From: Trichoplax adhaerens
Taxonomy: Eukaryota > Placozoa > Uniplacotomia > Trichoplacea > Trichoplacidae
Assembly: GCF_000150275.1 (NCBI RefSeq)
Contig: NW_002060950.1
Location: 2,654,106-2,718,105 of the forward strand
Reading direction: 5' to 3'
DNA: 64,000 nucleotides
Made by a program: the position numbers and the translations under genes. This document shows positions 13,429 through 24,600 of this stretch, in pieces; position 1 is the first letter of the stretch; every line of letters starts with the position of its first letter. The notes under the pieces are model-generated. The model was not told the DNA's origin, did no database searches, and saw nothing but the letters and a program-made list of their open reading frames with translations.

Positions 13429-14615
13429 GATGGCTATATTTTTTAAACCTCTTGGTTGTGAATTCAATTCGTGAATGTTATATTAAATTGCTATAGCACT
13501 ATTTTATATTGATTATTTGGCACTGAAATGGATGGCGCTATACAGTCTTGTTTACGGTCTGTATGTCGCATTTCGCTTAATTCTAGCAAGTGCTCGTCGA
13601 GATTGCTTTTCTTCTACTTAATAAATTGATTTGGTTATTTCGGAGGTTTTGCCTGTATTGAGGGCAACATTGACATACTGCATTTCACATATAAAATCTT
13701 CTTTATGATTGATCTCATGCCATTGATCACCGAGGCATCGTGATAAACTGACCATCTAAATTCTACAGTAGTGTATTTGTGAAGATATTTCGCCCTGGAT
13801 ACGAAGCTATTTTTCGCATCTTCCGTACTCTCTCTATCGTTAGGTAACAGACTGAAGGCGTAAATATCGGCGCCTGAAGATGTTATATCTCATAGAATCT
13901 TCTTTGAATGATGACAGAGACTCCGATTTAATCAAGGCGTCTTGTTTGCTCAATTTTACTTTTTCCAATTTCAATCAGAAGATACGCTATTGAACACTGC
14001 ATTAAAATCCTACATTGAGTAGCATTGAATCATCCATGGTTATATTATTATTTTTCGTCCAACTTTGTCCATTTTGAATTAGGTAGATCAATGCAAGCTG
14101 TCTTCTTGCTGATCAATAGACCGTGTAAAATATTCATTTATGGTATAGAATGATTGAAAGCGCGTGACTTTATTGCATTATGAGTTATGTAATGATGATT
14201 GATTAATCTATTTGCAAAACAAGTTCCATCATTGCATGTTACGTTTTTAGTTTATGTACGCGTAAATACTACCATGTCGGTATTCTATTCTCTATATCAC
14301 AGAATATATGTTGCTGTTGATTGTCCAAGAGACCATTGTACTTGATTTAGAATCACTTATTGTAAATTGTTAATACTTGTACGGATAAATCCATGCCATC
14401 ATTGTAACTTGAATTACTGAGTGCAGTAGTCTGCATTCTATCGCGCCATATCCAATACTGGCAATGTGGCCACATCTACTGCATAGGTAAAACCGCAATT
14501 TTCCCCTCTATCGACAGTATCCTTGTGTGGTGCCTACGGCATGATGCTGTGATTATGTTTAGTAGAATTTCTACTAATTGAACCTACACGATGGATGGGC
14601 AACAGCCAAATCGGA
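13429..14615. other. no gene recognised between the GPCR fragment and the hairpin repeats
   Basis: No convincing coding sequence was found. Short translated patches exist but in changing frames with stops. They could be the decayed 3' part of the GPCR fragment, but I cannot support that. Confidence 0.4.
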
Positions 14616-14619
14616 TGCT

Positions 14620-15060
14620 TTGAACTCTCCCTTTCTTTTCCGAACACTAATATCGCGGATTATAGTAAGAGAGAGAGAAGGAGACGTTGGAAAAGGGGTA
14701 ACAATTTTACTTGAGAGGTCCCAGCGTATCGCTAGGACCACTCAAGTCAAACTATTACCCTTTCTCCACCGTCTATTGCTCGCTATCGCTCTCCCTTTCT
14801 TTCCTAACACGAATATGGAGGATTATAGTAAGAGAGAGAGAAGGAGATGTTGGAAAAGGGGTAACAATTTTACTTGAGAGGTCCCAGCGTATCGTTAGAA
14901 CCACTCAAGTCAAACTATTACCCTTTCTCCACCGTCTATTGCTCGCTATCCCTCTCCCTTTCTTTTCCTAACACGAATATGGCGGATTATAGTAAGAGAG
15001 AGAGAGAAGGAGACGCTGGACAAGGGGCGACATTTTACTTGAGAGGTCCCAGCGTATCGT
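14620..15060. repeat. 164-bp tandem repeat with long internal inverted repeat (about 2.6 copies)
   Basis: The landmark GTAAGAGAGAGAGA recurs at about 14665, 14828 and 14992, a period of 163-164 bp. Each full unit holds a hairpin: ACTTGAGAGGTCC pairs with GGACCACTCAAGT (12 of 13), flanked by GGTAACAATTTT against the imperfect complement AACTATTACC and GGAAAAGGG/CCCTTTCTCC. Purine (GA)n and pyrimidine (CTCTCCCTTTC) tracts flank the stem. The open frames over this block are composition artefacts. Confidence 0.85.
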
Positions 15061-15290
15061 TTCAGATCGACAGTACTGTATCGTATCTTACTGTACCCTA
15101 CAGTGTACAGTACGCACTCTACAGTGTGCAGTGTGAAGTACTGTAGTGGAAAGGCCGCAAAGCGTTTTGGGAAAAAAGGAATTACTGTACACTGTACAGT
15201 AACGTAGTCAGCTACAATACTGTACAGTATAAGGAAAATTCTTGTCTTGTTCTGCACTGGACATTAATATAGTGTACTGTACTTTAGGTG
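15061..15290. repeat. TACTGTAC/GTACAGTA-rich palindromic block
   Basis: Many overlapping copies of TACTGTA, TACAGTGTACAGTAC and related self-complementary words, the same vocabulary as the block at 58.4-59.2 kb. No coding function is visible. Confidence 0.65.
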
Positions 15291-15967
15291 AGGGTACCGC
15301 ATTTGCGCGGCGATACTGCCTTAGGTTTCTGTTTTCTTAAGAGTGGGACGGTCTTCGCTCCATTTTTGCTGAGATCGGCTGTAATGAAAGGCTATTTACT
15401 TTATTTTGGAGACGGCACTGATGAATAGAGAGTAGCTACTGTCACTATTGACCGGATGGACTGCTCCTATGAGAGTACTGTACACCGTACTTAGGAGCAT
15501 AATCGGACTCCGCTGAAACCGTAAAGCATTTTCACCAGTTGTGAACCGTTTGGTAAGACTGTTCGACAGGTGTAATTGCTATGCAATCCAACTTGACCGC
15601 CATACACAACTGAATGGCAACATCAAAAAGTTGCAACCTGACTTGAAAATTAATATTCTCCATGTCAATGACTGTCGTGGCACCTTTGAAATGCAAAACG
15701 ACGGCGTAACTTATTGATGATTTTCTCTGCTACTGGCTGGACCGCCATTTTCAATTGGACGCCGTCAAATTGGCTGAAAGTGCTGTGACGTGTGGCAGCA
15801 GCTGAGGCGATACAACGTCATCCACCTGGACGCCAGAGCCCAATAACAACACCAACTTGATACTGTCAAGGCTCCACGTGGGTCCAGCTGGATGCAATGG
15901 CTGCTCTTGCTCTCTTTCTATTCCTTGATGATCATCAATCACAAGCTCGCTAAGCAACTGCATCACT
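15291..15967. other. GC-richer region upstream of the kinase/SWIM gene
   Basis: Base composition is visibly more GC-rich than the surroundings. Minus-strand frames give protein-like patches (for example around 15640-15700) but they are broken by stops and frame changes. This could be the 5' regulatory region of the gene starting at 15968, or an old insertion. No TATA box is assigned. Confidence 0.35.
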
Positions 15968-18900
15968 ATGGCAGTAGAAGTCGTTTTCTTTTTTGGCCCT
16001 CCACATACTGTAAGCTAACAACAGAGCCATCATGGTCCATTGAACAGTCTACTATTTCGCTTGCATGCAATATCGAGCTGCATGGTATCTTGTTATGGCT
16101 GCATCGTAGAATGAGCGAAGAGTAGTCAATCAAGGCCAAAATAGTCTAATTTTAATTTACCTCCATGTCCAATTAAGCATGCAATTAAAGCAAATAGCCA
16201 AGGCCATAGGGTAATTGATATCTTGGACGGATAAAATGTTTCATTAAAGGGTGTTATGGCTAACGGAACGCCAAAGCGTCTTAATAGAGTGATCTGGCTA
16301 TGAGTCAAGTTTTGATTAGGATGTTGTTTACAAAATGAAACACCCTGTGCATAATCAGGCTTGCGGTAGTTGAGCAGGGATCTCATCCGATGCATTTGCT
16401 TCCTTTTAATTTCTACTCACTTTGATTCTAAGCTTTTACTCAATTATACTTATACTGTATTGATGTGTGTGCGATGAGAGGTAAGCATCATTGTTTACGT
16501 TTTGCAAGCAAGTACTGATACTCTACTACAGTAGCTACAGTAGTTATCCACTGTCGATCCGAAGAGAGAGTGTTTTAGTTACTTTTTGAATAATGTCAGC
16601 CTTGGTGTCTATTAGTTGGTTACAACTTGATCGATATTCATATCTTGACAGTTATTGGTAGGAGATATATCACCTACGTACCCTACAACCGTATCTGATA
16701 TACAATATTATTTTGCTTACTAGGGTAAAACTTGTTACTACTTGAAGCATTTTGCTGCCACTCATCGCAGAGTTTCAGCTCGAGAGCTTTTTCTTCGTCA
16801 ACCTGATACTTGCTTGCGTGAAGTTATTCTAAAAGTTGTTCAAAATCTTAGGCAGGTAGGATGGAATGGAACTGGTATTGTTGAATCCATGCGATCCTCT
16901 CACTACGCGCATATTTAGAGTATTATTATAGCTATAAGATGGCTTGATTCGTTTTCACCTACTCTTGATAATATATTCTGTACATAGGCTGCTGTATAAG
17001 AGTATGTTTCAGTCAAGCCTGTAACTACTAGCTTACATTCCTGGTAGCTAAACTTTACCCCCGACCAATGTCGCTAAGTGCTGATGGAATCAATGTTGCA
17101 TTATTTGTATTGATCTTAACAGGGTTTCAATGTTGTTGTCGATGACGAGCATTGGTCTGTCAGTACTAGAAACTCCTACCTTAAAATCATAAAAGATAAA
17201 GTAAGTCAAGAGAAACTATTTGTAGCGACTAAATGATAGATAATACTGTAGAATTATTCGTTACATTATAGACCGCGTACTATCGATCAGTTAATCTAGC
17301 ATTTTGTCTCCAGGTCCCAAAGTGCACCTTTGCGTGTTATGTCTTTAATCCGCATCCAAATCATGGTAGATTGCAGTGTTGGTGGGCTCGAGAATGGGCT
17401 CTGGCAAAGTTTTCATTAGTTAAAATGCATCATAGCCCCAATCGTAATGCCGACTATAATTATCCTAGCCGGCCTATGGAAAGCGATAAGAAATTCGATC
17501 GGTGGTTTGATGATGAACTTGGTGGCAAAATGTATGGAAATAAATTATCCGAGCCAGGTTCGCATTGCGACAATAGATTGAATTAAATTGTACAAAGTAC
17601 AAAGTATTTCAAATTTTTAATTTTATTAATTTTGCGAAAATGCTATTACTCATAAATTTGCTCGTATTAATGTTGAACTGTTACTTTACTACGCGTACTA
17701 TAGAGAAACCAACATGGGAAGAATTTGAAAACCTACACCAACCCAAGCCTACACTGTTCTGTAATTCACCGTATCAATTAGAATTACCTGCCCTCTTTAT
17801 AGAATGGGAAGCTCTTTTAGTCGAGAAGGATGAAGATAACAAATTTTCCATTAAAACTAAAGATGGTATTGTAGATGCCATTCGTCTGTGGTCAAACGCT
17901 AATCCTACTGGTAGGATAATAGTCGTACGGGTTGGAAGACATCGTTGTGGTACGCCAACATACTAGCTAATTCTATCATTCTTCAGATATGCATCAAAGA
18001 CAGCAACGTATAGATTGGCTGTAATTTAACATGTACAACTTACTTATAACATGCTTTACAAATGTAGTCAAAATATGGTCTACTACATAATAATCACACT
18101 TAATCAATTATTCAACACTAGGTCAATCTGACTCAGAACAAAGCAGTCTAGAACTGGATGAGAGCACTGCTACTAAAATTACTAATGCTAAAATGTGCTC
18201 CTGTGTCAAAGATATGCGCTACATGATAGGAAAAATCTGCACGGAGGTACTGGAAGTTATCTTTCAATTTGTTTCTTCAACACGCGTGTGTCTCCTAATT
18301 TAGTAATTGTATTACGATACATTATTGTTGCTAGCTAACGGCGGTCCCAGTTTTTTTCACTTTTGTTAACGATCCGACGAAATCAGGCCTATTTACGTTA
18401 TTACCACGCCCTGGCATTATTGCATGGCTCCAATTTATACACAGGCTAAATCTCTTCCATCAATCCACCTTGTATGTTACGAGTTCACATTATCATACTC
18501 AATGTGCTGACAATGCTGGTATCAAAAGTATTCCCATAAAGAAGTTACTACGCAACCCACGTCAGGTGCATATTTTATATGTATTTATTATCATTACTGC
18601 GATAGTCTTTCAATATTTTATGAAAACTGCTCTGAAATGAAGCTAACTCTGGATACCACATTATAGATTATAAGTATTCGCAACAATGCCCATGTTTCGT
18701 GCTTGCCCGACATTGTACGAAATTTCGAATACACACGGTCTGATTACGTCGATTTAACTCAGAGTACTAATGAAGCAGAAGTTATTCTGTCAAAAGACCG
18801 CGATATAGTGCCTTTTTATAAATGTAATACCTCGGATTGTCACATTCTCCATAATGAATTGAGCTGTTGTCTAATATACCATATGGCTGATTATGGTCGC

Positions 18901-21676
18901 CTGCATGGTGCTTGCTATAAGACACAAGCCGTTTTCGATAGGTAAAAATGATAATTACAGTAGTTATTTCCCCTGCTTGTTGTTCATTATTTCTTTCTAA
19001 TATCTCACGCATACTTCCAAGTTATATTAACTTCTACGTGGAAAAGGCCTCGCGAAGTATTGTACGTAAAGTATCACGAAATTTTATAGAAAGCAAATTA
19101 TCACAAATATCTCAAGAAAGCTGTGACTTAGCGGATGAAAATCCCGTTTCAAACAGTAAGTTCATCCAATTATATTTGAAAATAGATGTAAAGCTCATTT
19201 ATTTGATTAGTGCAGACGGGAAACGATTGTCTAGTATGCTAAAAAGATTCATGTATCACTTACATAATAAAGAACAAACACCTAACAAAATTAAAGTGAC
19301 ATTGAAAGATATCCAAAAAATGGCAGCTAGCCCAGCTCATTTTTCACGCGGCATGCAATACAAAGATAATATAGAATCATTGACACCCATACGCAATGAC
19401 AGCAACGGCTTAATGACATTAAATTGTGTCTGTAAGTGAATTTACTTTAATAAGATGTACACATTAGTGAATTATACCGAAGTTGTTATTTATCAGACGG
19501 TGTCGACAATATTCTATTGGAGACTACATTATCAAACTTTCTGCTACCATCTTGTATAGGCAAAGGAACCCGAGATGTGCCATACAAGGCTTCAGCTGTT
19601 ATTGGCTGTTCCGGTAATAAGACAATCAGATAGTACTTCTAACTGCGTACTCAATCGCATTTATGCGTTTGCTTGTTTACAAGTTAGCCATGTTGTGTTT
19701 ATAGGTATACTCTCCGCTCAATGCTCCTGTCCTGTTGGTATGACAGGCACATGCAAGCATGTTACTGCTATGTTGTTAGTCCAGTTAGATCAACAGAGAT
19801 CAAATGAAGATGATACTACGGTATTGAATAATTATTGAATATCATGTCTGAGCATGATCAACGTAATGATAACATCGGGCATATTCTTAGGATGAAGAAA
19901 GCGGATCAGAAGAGCGGACGATGCGCAAACCATCACCTACACTAACACGTAAACAGTCAAATAAATTCCGGTCGCTACCATCGTGGCTGAATTCCACACA
20001 GGTTAATAATCACTTTCTAATAGCTGTAGATTTTTAATTTTTATCATAACGTTGACTCGATGAATCGGTCATGTTGTATGGATGGCTTATGCATACTACA
20101 CGTATCTTCCGTCAATGTTATAATAGAGCACAACGGATAACGAATCTGTTGAAACTAAAGGCGCACAACAAGAAACCTCTAAGGACATTAAAACACAACT
20201 CGATTTTAGTGATTCAAAGTTAGAAAATGCTACCCCAAATTTTTCAAATTCAGTCAGTGATGACGATTTGATAAATGACTCCGAAGCAACACAACCCTAT
20301 GATATGAATAACCAACAAACAAATGGTGTGCAATTAACTCGCCATCTAACGCCTGATCTCGCACAAGTAAAAACAAGTTCGATGGGATTTAAGAGAAAGA
20401 AAATGTATGTAGTATTCGTCATCACTGAATATTCAGGGTTAACTAAGCAGTAATTAGCATTTCCCTTCCTTACTTTGATATTTATTTTGAATGCGAATTT
20501 GTGAATAGCATACTCATTTTAATAATTTTTTAACCTTAATTGTAACCCACTAGAAAAGCTAGAAGATTAATTGCAACGACCTTGATTCGCGATTATTATT
20601 TGTGACGCCATATATTTTAATTTTAAACTAACATTTTCTTGTACCAGAACTAAGCAAGAAGCAGTAAAAAGAATTATATACCATATGTCGGTGCAAGAGC
20701 TGGTTGACACTGCTAGAGAAATTGTAAATGTTGAGGTATAGACAGTTGGACATTGCTAATCTAGCTAGATGTTTTAGAGCTTAGATATGTTACATGGTAT
20801 GTGTTAATGAGAGTACCAATACACAAACTTTTAGCGCATGAAAACAGGAGAGAATCTGAGCTCCGATAGCAATGCTCATACAAGTCAAAATTCCAATGAC
20901 AAAGACGATGAATCGGATTCCAATCGGTATTTAAATTTAGTTACACTTAATTTATTATACATATATGTACTCAAATTCGGTAAAGAAATATGATTTAGCA
21001 TGACTTTAATATTTCTTTGTGGTCAAAGTGAAACGAAAACTCAAAAAGCAAACATTACCTGTAATGATATTCTGGATGAACTATTTTCCGATAATCTCAA
21101 CGGCCAACCCAATACACTGTAAATAAATATTGCAAATATTGTGTAGTAATTATAATCAATCTAATAAGAAAGTAGATTGCACTATTGATATTTTTTATCA
21201 ACATATTCTTGAATAGGCCAACGCCGAGTGAATCTTTTAAAAGGAATCGTAATCGTAGCAGCCTCGGTGACAGTAGGATTCTGGTTCAAAAATCATTTCT
21301 ACAGAATCAGTCTGACTCGATTTTAGAAACTGTACCTGGAAGCTACATTCCAGAAACTTTTATTGATAGCATCCAACCAAATAAACGAAAGAGTATCTGG
21401 GTCGATCCATCCCCCGAAGCTACTTCAACGACAAAGTTACAAAAATGTCATGATGATAAGGACATTGTAAGCTACGTTCCGGAAACTCCAACGTCAAGCG
21501 AAGACGCTATTCCTAGTGTAAATAAATCTTATCAATCATCATTACGTAGTAGTGTTAGTCAAACGAATACTGGTAATCTCTGGGAAGCGAGTAATGAAGG
21601 CAACTCTTTGAAGGAAACAGATCGTGGCAAAGTTGAACCTGTAATTGATTTATCATTTTTGGATGAACTAATCTAA
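15968..21676 (+). CDS. polynucleotide-kinase-like / HAD-like / SWIM zinc-finger protein, 17 exons, 1010 aa
   Basis: Exons: 15968-16009, 16724-16855, 17123-17200, 17314-17557, 17704-17910, 18122-18246, 18335-18565, 18667-18941, 19022-19431, 19560-19613, 19705-19820, 19891-20001, 20127-20404, 20648-20735, 20835-20926, 21029-21118, 21217-21676. All junctions are GT-AG and the phases chain without a break. Exon 1 starts MAVEVVFFF and, spliced to exon 2, gives Walker A GPPHTGKT (residues 10-17). NVVVDDEHW (61-69), then CTFACYVF and a tryptophan/arginine-rich segment, matches the order of PNKP-type 5'-kinases. Residues ~195-350 resemble a HAD phosphatase: LFIEWEALL in place of the DxD motif, LYVTSS as motif II. 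A SWIM zinc finger follows (CSC at 606-608, CKH at 616-618). FRSLPSWL (664-671) resembles a Ku-binding motif. The tail (676-1010) is disordered and Ser/Asn-rich, with ILDELF (842-847) and FLDELI (1005-1010). A nuclear DNA- or RNA-end processing/repair role is inference. No exact family name is recognised. Confidence 0.82.
16126..16395 (-). CDS. small single-pass membrane protein ORF, nested antisense in intron 1
   Basis: An 89-codon ATG-to-stop frame on the minus strand, wholly inside the 714-bp first intron of the plus-strand kinase/SWIM gene. The predicted product has a basic N-terminus (MHRMRSLLNYRK), a PF-rich middle and one strongly hydrophobic segment near the C-terminus (LWPWLFALIACLIG, ~66-79), which suggests a small tail-anchored or mitochondrial inner-membrane protein. 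I do not recognise the family. Composition is more protein-like than other small ORFs here, but no conservation test was possible and it may be chance. Confidence 0.33.
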   Translation of the reverse strand: MHRMRSLLNYRKPDYAQGVSFCKQHPNQNLTHSQITLLRRFGVPLAITPFNETFYPSKISITLWPWLFALIACLIGHGGKLKLDYFGLD

Positions 21677-24600
21677 GTCTGGTTGAATTATTAGCCAATC
21701 CCCTGTACAGGACTCCTGATTTGAGATTTCTATCTGTACTATTGGCGACTATTACTCAGTTTCTACAATAGCTATCAAATTGTCATTTAAATACATATAT
21801 ATGTATATATATACTCACGACTGCATGATTTTTCTATACGTTGCGTATTTGTTTTGTATTTATACTTGTTAACCCCTCCTCTATATTGTAGTATATCTGA
21901 GTTACAGTAGTTGGATTTTACTATGATTTTATAATGATATGTAATTTAAGCAGCAAATTAAATATTTCTAAATCTTAAAGTGCCGGTATATGCTTCCTGC
22001 AGTAGATCTGGTATTGAAATTATTTCTTAGCTAGTGATGAGATATGCATTCATTGAATGCCGTGAAAGCATTACTAACGACAACGCAAAAAGAATTACTG
22101 GTTCCTGAAATCGCCATTCATTACAAACTGATTAGTCATCATTTCAACAATGCATTTGTCTAGAAACTCCATAGTGTCATTTTATTAACATCAAAATGTA
22201 TTAGCAAATTAGCATTTCCATTTCTAATTTTATATATACAAGTATAATCGACTAGCAACAATTAGAGAGTAGTTCGAAAACAAGAGTCGATATTTTACAG
22301 CGATTAAATCTTAAATCGTCTACCGTCGTTTCTTATGCCTTAAATCAAAAAATTGTCAACGTAATTCAGGTCGTGAACAAGGAATACGGATGCTTAATCC
22401 CATCCAGTAGTAACAGTTTTCGACTGTTGTAACTCATTTCTCACTAACTTTCTTTTGATTCGTCGCTACTAGAAATAATAGCAAGAGTCTAGCCGAAGAC
22501 ATTTCCTATTATGGTTTGTAATTGAATATTGATATTGTCTATTCAGACATACTCCACTTTAAAAACTATGCTATATATAGTAGCGTTCAAAACTCCCCTT
22601 TCATTTGAAGACATACTCAAATTTCAATCATTACGCACGCCATCATAAATACCTGTAACTAACGAATAAAGCATACATATAGGCGTATCTAGCCTATTCA
22701 AGATTGTTCATAGCGCTTTGTTACTGAATTGGAGAACTACTCTATTGCACGCTAATAAGTAGCCTTCAACTCGTGGGATCCATCGCAATCAGTTTGTTCT
22801 ACACTTGATATGATAATAGTCAATTTATACATGCCAAATCTAGCGATGGTGGTTGTCGTCTTTCCATTATTGACTAACAATGAGACAATTAAGAAATGAT
22901 AAAAGGGACGATTAATAAGATGTAAATGAAGTCAGTATCACCTTGATTAATTATAAATTGGATAATAATTCAATTTTCATCTGTAATTAATTTATTGACT
23001 GATGAGTCAAATATGAAAACAACTGTGTCGGTTAAATAAAAAGAATAATTAAAATTGGACCATTTTGCACTTAACAATGACCACTATGGCAACTTCAACG
23101 ATCATTGGATAATTAATATTATCTTATCAACAACAAGATAAATTTATACAGTTCATCTAATTCATCTTCTTTTTTTTAATCAGTCATTGTTGATGATAAT
23201 ACTATTCAACACGGATAATTGCCTTGTCCATGATAGAGTCAATGCCTAGAAGCAACATTGTACCCTTCTTCATCAACTTATTTTAATTTGCCTTCTACCG
23301 GTAGCACCATCATATCTAAGTTAACCCTGAGCCGATTTTAATCGCAGAATACACGCTGAGCTAGATAGGAAGGTAATATGTGCCAGGTTGATCGTGCCGA
23401 GTTCAAAAAGTATTATCCCTAAATTAATTCATAGAGAAGATTCAAAAAAAGTGATCCAAAAATTGACTCATCCATCCACTTCGCATTTTACTCACAAAAT
23501 CGATTTATCTATATACATTTTTAGCTAATAACTTTGAAGCCTTATCCGTTCTTTTCGAGAACAAAAGCAACGTTATCAAAATTGGCCTGAAAGCATCATG
23601 ATGCTGCCACAATCAAGTTGAAAAGATCTTATAGTAAGAGCACAAAAAACAACGAAATTGCTTCATCGATCACATTATTTCCCATCATTAAACGATCTAT
23701 GCCATCCAGCGTCTTCATTTCCAACTCTTCTCGTTGAACCAAGATAAGTAGATCGAGCTGTCATCGATTTCACACAATTTATGAAAGGGTTTACGAAATT
23801 ACAAAGTATCAAAGGTAAGCGTTGTTACAATTAAACTTTGGGGATGTTATATAAACCATCCATAGCACGATAGTGACTGACAAGATATCTAAGGACCGAA
23901 TGCGTCCAATTTTTCGTACCCTAATTATCCGTGTTTAGTCTTGTTTGCATACTGTACTTGGCGTTGAAAATGACTGATAAAAGACTTGTATCTTTACACG
24001 AAGTAAATCTACCGCTTTATTCACTTATAATTCCTACATCCATCTAAGCGATAATGATAATGATAAATTCATTTGCTACAGTCTTAAAAATAGTAAAGCT
24101 CTTCATAGTGTTGCTAACGCCGGATAAAATTTGTTAACTGTGTCTTCGTAAGCCTTTACAGTTCTTCCCATGCTCAAATAGAAGCAGAAGATATATACTA
24201 TCATTTGTGAAGTGAAATCTTGATTACGCAAATAGATTAATTAATGATGAAATTAATGATCACTCCAATATTAGATCTCAATCACAGATATGAAGATTAT
24301 GAACCCCATTCATTACAAAATAAAGGAGTTTTAATATTCTTATCATTAAAGTAACTCGGACATTTTGACAACACCAGGCTTTCAGAGTTTATCAGTGAAA
24401 GTGATGGTAATTCTCGGCCACTGTAGATTAAGGTAGATCTACCAAATAGAACTAGCTTAACCCTATATAAACATATCAATTCAGTAAGAAATGAAAGATT
24501 ACTGCAATACTCTTATAGAATAATCTATGGATAAGAACAAAAACGCCTAGGCTAGATCGAATACCCAATAGGATTATTTCCTAACTGATTTATTCAATTT

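Noticed and set aside
14578-15257. Overlapping ORFs on both strands (86-103 codons) in the 14.6-15.2 kb region
   Set aside because: They run through the 164-bp tandem hairpin repeat in several frames, so their openness reflects repeat composition. Their products repeat the same phrases.
15751-16125. ORFs on both strands (71 and 77 codons) over the start of the kinase/SWIM gene
   Set aside because: They overlap exon 1 in other frames, have no recognisable features, and the real exon is only 42 bases long.
16593-16657. Alternative first exon (ATG at 16593) for the kinase/SWIM gene
   Set aside because: It would end in phase 2 while the exon at 16724 needs phase 0. The exon at 15968-16009 fits phase 0 and completes the Walker A motif.
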